A stretch of 64,000 nt of DNA from Cerrena zonata (taxonomy: Eukaryota; Basidiomycota; Agaricomycetes; Polyporales; Cerrenaceae): contig JASBNA010000105.1 of NCBI GenBank assembly GCA_038087015.1, positions 32,704-96,703 on the forward strand, given 5' to 3'. Both the position numbers and the translations under genes were made by a program. This document shows positions 55,865 through 64,000 of this stretch, piece after piece. How positions within the stretch are numbered: position 1 is the stretch's first letter; each line of letters starts with the position of its first letter. The notes under the pieces were generated by a model that was given only the letters and a program-made list of their open reading frames with translations, made no database searches and was not told where the DNA came from.

Positions 55865-58220
55865 TCAAATCGAAATTCGTTCCATGGTAATGGGGAAGGC
55901 GGGTTTATTGCTCTCCCGCCCAAGAGTTGGATACTGGATACCAGATAGGTTCCACACAACATCCTTGGTATTTCCAGCCGGTGAAATCCTAAATTTAGGA
56001 AGTAGTACGGAGAGAAGGACTTCTAATCCAGAACGCTTTGGTTAGCTACATCAGGAACACAACGACGATAAGTTAACATACTTATTTCAAGTTGCGAGAA
56101 CTTGAAGCCACTGGTCAAGGATATTTATTTAATAGTGGGGCAATAGAGACTAGTAAGTACTCACACGCAAGACCTTCCCCCACCATGGAATGTCATCCTA
56201 CTCGTCTCTCATTATGAGCACACATCTAGCCAATTTGCCGTGTTACTTACAGGTTCGAATACACTCCAGGGATGCGAGATTCGGTGACAGTAGAGGGTAG
56301 GGGATTCATCCAACGCTCGGGCTTGAATTCTAGAGCGTTATCACCCCATACGTCCTTGTCCAGATTCCAGGATCGAATAGCGATGACAATTGTTGTACCA
56401 GCGGGAACAATAATCTCTTGTATAGAAGCACCGTCAACTCCAACCATTGGTTTGGAAAGAGGCATGATAGTATCGTTTTGAGCCCTAAAAGTCACTCTAT
56501 AGTTAGATGGTGATTCAGGAAAATAGAGAAGATCATACTCTCGCATGATCTGTGGCACGGGAGGATATCTGTCACACTCTGGTTAATCAGCGTCAAGGTA
56601 ATAGATGGTGCCCACATACAATCTCAACGTTTCTCGACAGAAAGCGTCCATATAAGGGAGCGCAACTAGTTCATCATGAGGAATATCCTTCCCATATTGT
56701 CCCTGGGCCTCGGTAATTTCAGCACGAAGTCTTTCTTGGATACCTGAGTCGTGTGCAAGAATTTCCATCATTTTAGTGAGTGCGTTTGAAGTAGTATCCG
56801 TAGCAGCAGCGGCAAGAGTTCTAGATGTCAATCAGTAGAGTCCTTGTGACTCGTTGAAAAAGGTCTACCCCATTTGAGCCAGTAACTCTGCATCTGAAAG
56901 TCCTTCATCCACGGAAGCGTTCATGTTGGCTTTCACTATAGTAGATTGGTGGGTAAGATTCAATTCATAAAAAGAAGATAATAATTACTCACGTAAGACA
57001 CTCATGATGTCCTTGCCCTCACCCACTTGTTCAGTAACTTTGGCTTCTCCGGCTTGTAAAGCTATCTTCTTCGCACGTAGGATTTTCACCGATTCCGTTT
57101 CGATCGTTCTGATCGTGTTCCGCAATCGTGTTATCTTGGAGATTGGAATCATATTAGCTAGTGTATCCCTAAACCATGCTGGACCAAGCTTTTTGACGTG
57201 TTTGGAGAAGAATTGCAGCTCAGCGAAAGCAAAGATAGCGGCTCTAATTAATATCGTGATTACTATACACACCATCAGCTTAACTGGGCGTAGGTTACTC
57301 ACGTCATGTCTTTGAGTGCATCCCCGAACACATTGGGAGTAGGTTTCTCAAGCATGTCTAAGGAGCAGCCAAGACCTCCTTGACCAATCAGCTCGAGAGA
57401 AACGCGAGAGAGCCAGGCCATGATATCAAGCTCAATAGCTCTATGACCAACTTGAGCATCAATACTTGTGCACAGCTAACAGATAAAGGTGATTGAGTTG
57501 CATTAAATCAAGATATCACTACCTAACTACCTTGTGAGCGATTGCATAGAAGATAGGAGCCAAGGATCTCATGTGTTTGACGGAAAACACAGGATTGAGT
57601 ATTTTCCGCTGCTTTCTGTGTGTTTCGCCTGATATGTGAAGGGATTCCGTGAATATTGTAGATGTGATCATATATGATAGCTTCGTACCACGAACACCCA
57701 AAATGCTAGGACCGACAGTTAAATGGTTTATTCTGTAAGATGTTGAGTATGCCACGTAGGGTATTAGCTCTTTGCTAGGCTCACGCTTGCGCCCATTCGG
57801 GTATTTCATATGCTCCTGCATCTTTCAGTACGATATACTGCAATGCGGTAGGATCAAATACGTATAGCATACGATGCTTAAAAAGCACCAGTCAATCCAT
57901 GACGGCAATTTAAATTTGCGTGTGAGACATACCCCAAAAAGGCCAGTTAACCTGACCACCTTGTTATATTTAGTCCCCAAATCGTCCAGGAAACCCCATC
58001 CAGTTCTATCAAATAGTTTCTCGATGTTCCCTGTATTGCGTACGAATCAGCGTTGAAAAATAATAAAATTATGGGAATACTTACCTTTAGAATACGAGAG
58101 AGATTTCGGGCCAGGGACATTATCCAAGGGCGACGAAGAAATGAGACTACGAGCCAAGCGCCATATTATAAAGCTGGTGCTAGTAGCGACAATAACAAGG
58201 AAAAGAGACAACGATGTCAT
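55865..58220 (-). CDS. Cytochrome P450 monooxygenase A
   Basis: Multi-exon gene with ~50-70 bp introns. Start MTSLSLFLVIVATSTSFIIW at 58220 is an N-terminal membrane anchor, then the proline hinge DNVPGPKSLSYSKG. Order: LFDRTGWGFLDDLGTKYN, GETHRKQRKILNPVFSVKHM, LELIGQGGLG, I-helix TLAAAATDTTSNAL (acid-Thr pair; the usual AG is AA), K-helix ExxR in DAFCRETLRLY, the beta region IMPLSKPMVGVDG, EIIVPAGTTIVIAIRSWNLD, PERW, and the heme loop FHGGGRSCVGFKFSQLE with Cys. It ends KPAFPITMERISI-stop at 55865. All conserved blocks and splice sites look intact. Class II ER enzyme of a basidiomycete P450 family; substrate unknown. Tandem paralogue of the gene at 59064-61429. Confidence 0.9.
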
Positions 58221-59063
58221 ATAGGCTAGACACCAGTGGTGAAGGTGAAGCAGTGGTACTCCCTAAAGGCCCGCGTACAGACGAGTTTATATTTGCACCC
58301 ATGCTGGCGCGCCTATACGACAGGCTGAGAATCTAATTTCCAGAATTACATACGCTTGTAAGAGGCCGGAGGCGGCGTTGGGTTAATTGGAGTTGCTGTC
58401 GGCCAGAGTTCGCGAGAGTGGAAATAGAATGTAGTTCTCTGATAGGACGGTATGAACTTATAGAGCGAATAGAAAGCACATGAGCTGTTCGGCAGGAAGA
58501 AACGTACACATGATGATCTAAGAAACTTTCAATCATCCTCAGCTGCCCAAGTTCTAACTCCGTATAGGTTATCTTTACCCTGTCGTGAGGATCTTCGAAG
58601 ATCACAATGACATCTCCGATTAACTTGAGAGCCTGGGTTTGGAAGTCGAGACCTAGCGCAATACATGCCTTGTATTGACGCATTCTGGCCGCTTCTCAGA
58701 GGGCACCGGTGGCTTCAATGGGACCGTCACATGGGAGCGCTGCAAGATGATTTAGCGACCTTGTTTCCACAGTTAGCAGAGCCCGACTAGAGTGTGTGAA
58801 GGTGCATAAAGATTGCAACTTCGCGAAATAGACAAGACTTGGTCAAGGTTACAAAAATTCCCATAAAGCGACGTTACTGACTAGTAGATGCTGAGTCACT
58901 TTGATTACGGTTATTTGATCCCAAAGTCTTTGCCTTTTGGGGATAGCCTCAACTTTCCGTTAGAAAACAACAAATCTGCATTTCTTCGACGACATACATC
59001 CTATGCTAATGAACATCAAACAGACTAATATTCGAATACATTTAAGATATGGAAGTCTTTGAT
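58221..59063. other. Intergenic region between the P450 pair
   Basis: Holds the P450 A promoter and the P450 B 3' flank. One 116-codon minus-strand frame (58333-58683) has no recognisable motif and is not called. Confidence 0.45.
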
Positions 59064-61429
59064 TTAGTAACCTTTGATACGTTCCATTTTCACAGTGAAA
59101 GCGGGAATATCGCTATCTTTTCCAATGGTGGGGTAGCGAATATTGGAGAGGTTCCATACGATATCATCGGAGTTTTCCGCTAACATTACCTTGAAATGTG
59201 GAATTATGACAGAGAGAACGATTTCTAAGAAGAGCTCAGTCAGTGACAGGAACATAGTTGGTCATAAGAGGCGCACTCATTTCGAGCTGAGAGAACTTGA
59301 ATCCGCTAATTCAGTTGTGAGCAGGTAATATAATGGCGGTTAATCATTTCACTTACATGCAAGATCTTCCACCGCCATTGAAAGTCATCCTAAGATCTCG
59401 ATGAGCTATTGATATAGGGCCTCAAATCATTTACTCACAGGTTTGAATACACTCCAGGAATACGGGAGTCTGTAACGGTGTTTGGCAATTGAGTCATCCA
59501 ACGTTCGGGCCTGAATTCCAGAGCATCTTCTCCCCATAAATCCTTATTCAAATTGCAAGAGCGAATACCAATGACAACCGTAGTGCCAGCCGGAACCGGA
59601 ATTTCGTTCATAGCGATACCATCTTTGCCAGTGACAGGCCGAGAAAGAGGCATAATTATATCCTTCTGTGCTCTGAAAACGTTTATTCCAGTGAGTTTGT
59701 ATTCCATCACTCAGATTTGGTACCAATTAATACATACTCTCTCATCATGAGTGAAACCGGGGGATATCTTTCAGGATCAAATAAGTGAGTAGAGAACCTG
59801 AAAATAGACTGTACACATACATCCTTAGTGTTTCCCTGCAAAAGGCATCCATGTACGGCAGTGAGACAAGCTCATCATACGGGATGTCCTTTCCAAATCG
59901 CTCCTGCGCTTCGACAATCTCAGCGCGGAGTTTCTCTTGAATATCCGGATCGCGTGCAAGAATATCCATCATCGTGCAAAGTGCGTTTGAGGTACTATCG
60001 GTACCGGCAACAACAAGAGTCCTGTGAGATGTATATACTTATAAGTACGTGCAATATCACAGATAGGCAACCGCGTACGTCATTTGGGCAAGTAATTCCT
60101 GGTCGGAAAGACCTTCGCCGTCCGTAGCTTCTCTGTTAGCCTGCACTTAGCAGGAGGTCAGCAGCTACATCGCATGGTATATGACGCCCTCTTACGCAGA
60201 ATACTCATTATGTCCTTGCCTTCGTTCGCTTTTCCGGTGGGTTTGTCCTCGTACAGTGCGGCCTTCTTCGCAGCTAGAATCTTGAGTGATTCGGTTTCGA
60301 GCTTCAGAGTTAGCTTCCTCAGTCTATTGATCTTCGGTATGGGTACAATGTCCGCAAGGAAGCTCCTGAAGCGAGCAGGTCCTAATTTCTTGATGTATTT
60401 GAAGAGAAATTGGATATCAGAAAATTCGAAGAGGGTAGGTCTGAGACGAGCATAAATATATATATATTAGTATTCAAGGAAAAACAAACGATAAGTGTCC
60501 TGACTTCACTCACAGTATTCTTTTCAGAGCATTGCCGAAAGGGTTAGAAATTGGTTCCTCCAATGTGTCCATAGAGTATCCAAGTCCACCCTGTCCGATT
60601 AATTCGAGTGCAGTTCGACCAAACCAGTCAAGAAGGTTCACTGTAGTGACATTGTCACCAATTTGTTTCTCGATACCTGTGCACAACTGGATGCCCATTT
60701 AGTGATGAGTCCTTAAGAACAACGATGTCATCACCTTGTGAGTTATGGCGTAAAAGACCGGGGTCAATGCACGCATATGCTTGATAGAGAAAGCGGGGTT
60801 CAGGATCTTGCGCTGTTTCCGATGAGTTGCGCCTAAGGAGTTATTTGAGTATTCAGCAAGACATCTTCAGAGATCAACCGGTGTTCGTACCATGAACACC
60901 AAATAAGCCAGGGCCCAATGTCATACGAACAGTACTACAATTTACGGGATAAGCGGGGTAAGGAGGTGAAATAGTTTCCTCTTACTCTGTTGACCATTCG
61001 GGCATGTCATAAATTTCCGATTCTTTAATGATAACTTGTTGCAATGCGGTTGGATCGAAAACATATAACATACGATGCTAGACGACGAAGAAATGATCAG
61101 GTTAGACACCATTTGTAGAGTAATATGAAGCTGCGTACGCCGAAGAGACCCGTCAGTCTGACCACAGAATTATATTGCGTCCCAAGACTATCAAGGAACC
61201 ACCATCCATTTCGGTTGAAGAGTTGGCTGAGGTTTCCTGTCGTGAATGCTAGTATCAGCCAGAGAAGAATCATGTAATGTGAAAGTCACCAACCTTTGAA
61301 GTACGAGACAGACTCAGGGCCAGGAATGTTATCCAAGGGAGAGCGGACAATAAAATTGCGAGCAACATGCCATACCAGCCAGCCAGCACCAGCTGCGGCG
61401 ACAGCAACAATAAATGTTGGGAGGGACAT
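59064..61429 (-). CDS. Cytochrome P450 monooxygenase B
   Basis: Start MSLPTFIVAVAAAGAGWLVW at 61429 was chosen by alignment with P450 A. The frame is open upstream to 61630, but that extension is not hydrophobic or conserved in A. Hinge DNIPGPESVSYFKG. Then GATHRKQRKILNP across an intron, LELIGQGGLGYSMDTLEEPI, I-helix TLVVAGTDSTSNALC with the standard AGxDS, ExxR in DAFCRETLRMY, IMPLSRPVTGKDG, VPAGTTVVIGIRSCNLN, PERW, and heme loop FNGGGRSCIGFKFSQLEM. It ends IPAFTVKMERIKGY-stop at 59064. Intron positions match those of P450 A, confirming a tandem duplication. Intact in all motifs seen. Substrate unknown. Confidence 0.9.
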
Positions 61430-62690
61430 GAAGATAACGGGATAACTAAAGATTGGCTGCACTGTTGCCTCGTAAGAGACTGACAGGAAAATACCGGCGA
61501 AGGTGCCTTCGCTTTTATACAATTTCTTGCAGTGTTCATTCACCTCGGCATGTAGGTCCCGAGAGGGTTCGTGACTCCTCATCCCAAGGCCAGGTACACC
61601 AAATGTTCTGTCATTCAGGAAGTATTTCATACGGTCATTTGATAGGCCCTGTGAGAGAATGGGAGCTAAGGATTATTAACAGACTTTGAAAAAGAATTCT
61701 TTTGTATGGAGAGAAGAACCTCGGTTGAAATGTGGGGCCCAACAAACGCTGTCGGACGTACGAAGCATGACATTGCCAATTAGTACCGTATCAAAATACA
61801 AACTGTCTTACTGTTAGTAGTACGAAAGAGAAGGCGAGAAGAGATCCTATAGCCATTGTCTTCTGCCATAACACAATATTGCTAGATCTGTTATGTTAAC
61901 ACTTGAGTCTGGAGATATATAGACACATTCAAAGTGAAACCATACTCACAGTGTGGCCTGAGGTAACTTACGGCAGGGTATGCTATCAGTATGGATAGCA
62001 TGGGAGACTAACATTGATTTGTTTACCAACACATCAGTCTTTGACAAGATCTGAGTATCGGAAACAGGAATTGACATTAGTAGTCTTTGTCACTCTAAAA
62101 CCTACTCAATATGAGCTAATGGCAGCGGGTATGTTGGACGTGAGCACAAAACACTCGTCGGCGTAACGAAAAAGGAAGTGGAGAGTCCATGAACCTTCTT
62201 CTATAAATAGACGGGAGTTAACGTTGCGTTCTGTCAATACGCACTGGTCAAAAGGAATCGCAGAGCTTCTCATGACTCAGTACTCACGCATGATGTATGA
62301 CGCGAAGGTATTGGCCTACCTTCTCCGTTTCCCGATCGCCGAGGGGTTCGGATAGGTTGTTTAGGTTTATTTGGCTCACAAGCCATTGCCTTTTATAGAT
62401 AAACTAGTAGCGTCTGAAACTATACGAAAGTATTACCATCAACCGCTTCTTCATAGTAATCGTGTAGACTATTTATGGTATTTTGTGAGGTTCTCGAGGC
62501 AAACACCGAATTTGAAAGATAATGGATAAGCAGGATAGCAATCTAGAAAGCAACGCGACAGAGATTATAGTACAGTCTACGACAAGAAATACAATCCTCT
62601 AAGTATACCTAAGTATACGGACAAAACGAACACAATCTAAGCAAATCGTCTAAGGGGTAGTCCATACGACAAACAACAAAAACCAGGCAA
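61430..62690. other. Intergenic region, no gene seen
   Basis: P450 B promoter side and 3' flank of the TRK gene. No recognisable coding frame, RNA or repeat. Confidence 0.45.
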
Positions 62691-64000
62691 TCAAGGTTCT
62701 GGCTCCTCTATGGTGATAATGGTATTAGTCCGTCTTGGGCCTTCACAAATTCGCTGACCGTCCGACATGGCTGACATCACAGACCCGCGTCTCCGATGTA
62801 TGAGCCCATGTTCCTGAGCCGGAGGGGGTGACTTTTCGCGGATGTAATCGCCATTCTGAAGTATTTCACCATTGATAAAAGCTTCGTCAGGTAACATGGT
62901 GGGTTCTTCAGATATGCCATCTGGACTGATTTCCGAGTGCACGGGAACCATGATGGCACGGTCAATAGCCACCGGAAGACCGCGATGACGACCTCGGAGC
63001 ATGACGACACATACGATTAGCTTCGATAGTGGTCGTAAGGAGCCAGAGAACGAGTAGTTTGCCTATTGAGGTCATGTTAAGTCAGACTGATTATGACGTT
63101 GTGAGTTATATTTTGACATACGTATGGTACCCCTAAGGATAGCCCGACTGTGCCGTAGGCCGATACTAATTCGAAGACTAACAAACAGTTCAGGTCGGTT
63201 TCTATCATGTGGAGTATAATAAGACGTACGGATTGTAAATATCGAAAACCAAGTACTGTTAGCTGCGTTGTCCAGGCCATCGCGCTGTAAATACGATACA
63301 ATAAGCAACTCGCTCAAATCAAATGTGATGCTGACAAAACACACCTCAATGATGCAAACCAGGAATAATGCCAATCCCAGCCACCACATATCTGAGGAAC
63401 AAGCGATTAAAACTTCGTCGCAAATTATATAAAAGTAACCACTTACCGAAAGAGAGTTGTTTGCGCATGTGCATACCGAGGTATCTACCCAGCACAGTTG
63501 CACGAGTACCACCAAGCGAGAATCGATCTTCGTCGAGCGATTCAGTTTCAGGGAAAATTCCGAGGGACTTCTCCTCGTAGACATTCGTGGAACGGACACT
63601 AAGGAAATGCGTCAGATGAAAATTGACATGGCCTCAAACGATAGTAGTACTTACCTCATTGCGATGGGGTCTGCGAACGTCATAAATGACGGCTCAATCA
63701 GTAACGCCTACACGGATGAAAACGGAGACACTTACAGACACTGACGTACATCATGACGACGTACAGGACCCTACGCAAAGCAAATTAACTCCATGAATGT
63801 TCTGAATGGAAATTGTAACGTACTTGACCGCAGGTGCCAGAGCAGATAGGGGAACAGAGCCAAAACCTGCCGCTCTGACAGCCGTAGCTTGCAAGAGACC
63901 AAGAAGGACTCTCACACCAACCGGGATAGCTTCGATTGCTTGCGTCCCGATATCAAGGACCAGGAAGAAGAACCAATCAGTCACACTGGTACGTAATTGT
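62691..64000 (-). CDS. TRK-type potassium transporter, C-terminal part (runs off the window)
   Basis: Exons from the window edge read TDWFFFLVLDIGTQAIEAIP, VGVRVLLGLLQATAVRAAGF and GSVPLSALAPAVKVLYVVMM. They continue YPIAMSVRSTNVYEEKSLGI, LGRYLGMHMRKQLSF, DMWWLGLALFLVCIIE, then RDGLDNAANSTWFSIFTI joined to VFELVSAYGTVGLSLGVPY across a ~50-bp intron, and NYSFSG...LSKLIVCVVMLRGRHRGLPVAIDRAI. The AYGTVGLSLG segment is the last selectivity-filter loop, and RGRHRGLPVAIDRA the highly conserved end of fungal TRK1/TRK2. The ~70-residue tail to 62691 is hydrophilic. Plasma-membrane K+ uptake. The N-terminal half lies beyond 64000. Confidence 0.92.

Noticed and set aside
58333..58683. 116-codon minus-strand open frame between the P450 genes
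   Set aside because: No start context, no family similarity and no exon structure that I can recognise. It lies in the P450 A promoter region.
1..64000. CRISPR arrays, bacterial operons, rRNA genes
   Set aside because: No spaced direct repeats of CRISPR type and no ribosomal RNA sequence. Spliceosomal introns throughout show a eukaryotic nuclear genome.

Overview
The window is nuclear DNA of a filamentous basidiomycete, most likely an agaricomycete. Host genes carry several short introns (about 48-75 bp) with GTRNGT/YAG borders. The gene families are typical of mushroom-forming fungi: F-box/LRR proteins, expanded P450s, and Plavaka-type (CACTA-clan) transposons with a DUF6532-like accessory gene. 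Species cannot be fixed from sequence alone.

Layout. 0-7.3 kb is AT-rich repeat territory: two large foldback (inverted-repeat) elements and the relic of a Tnp2/CACTA transposase. 7.3-20.5 kb is an ordinary gene block: a GT8 glycosyltransferase, a CSC1/OSCA-type (DUF221) channel whose second intron holds a terminal-inverted-repeat insertion, an IMPACT-family (UPF0029) protein, an F-box protein and an epoxide-hydrolase-like alpha/beta hydrolase. 51.8-64 kb is again ordinary: two more F-box paralogues, two apparently intact paralogous P450s, and the 3' part of a TRK potassium transporter that runs off the window end.

Between them, 21.4-49.8 kb is one ancestral P450 gene of about 2 kb blown apart to about 28 kb by stacked transposons. 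On the minus strand the P450 runs 49784-49705, 39736-39371, 24859-24722 and 22631-21455. It is interrupted by (i) a Ty1/copia LTR retrotransposon (39737-49704, 5-bp target duplication, 501-bp LTRs differing at one base); (ii) a Plavaka element P2 (24860-39370, CATCAGCA termini, 2-bp duplication), itself split by a second Plavaka-like element P1 (27786-36106) in its transposase coding sequence; and (iii) a 2.1-kb relative P3 (22632-24721, CATCAGCA termini, 2-bp duplication) sitting in a P450 intron. The copia element is further hit by three 714/715-bp foldback CACTG MITEs (3-bp duplications) and by a solo-LTR-like element that itself contains another solo-LTR-like element. Removing each insertion plus one copy of its duplication restores the reading frame of the interrupted sequence in every case I could check.

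Almost all internal stops in the transposon coding frames are TGA at positions where an arginine CGA is expected, pointing to C-to-T decay at CpG rather than CpA-type RIP. P1 and P2 share an architecture of a transposase and a divergently transcribed accessory gene. P3 carries a stretch that looks like a small secreted cysteine-rich protein.
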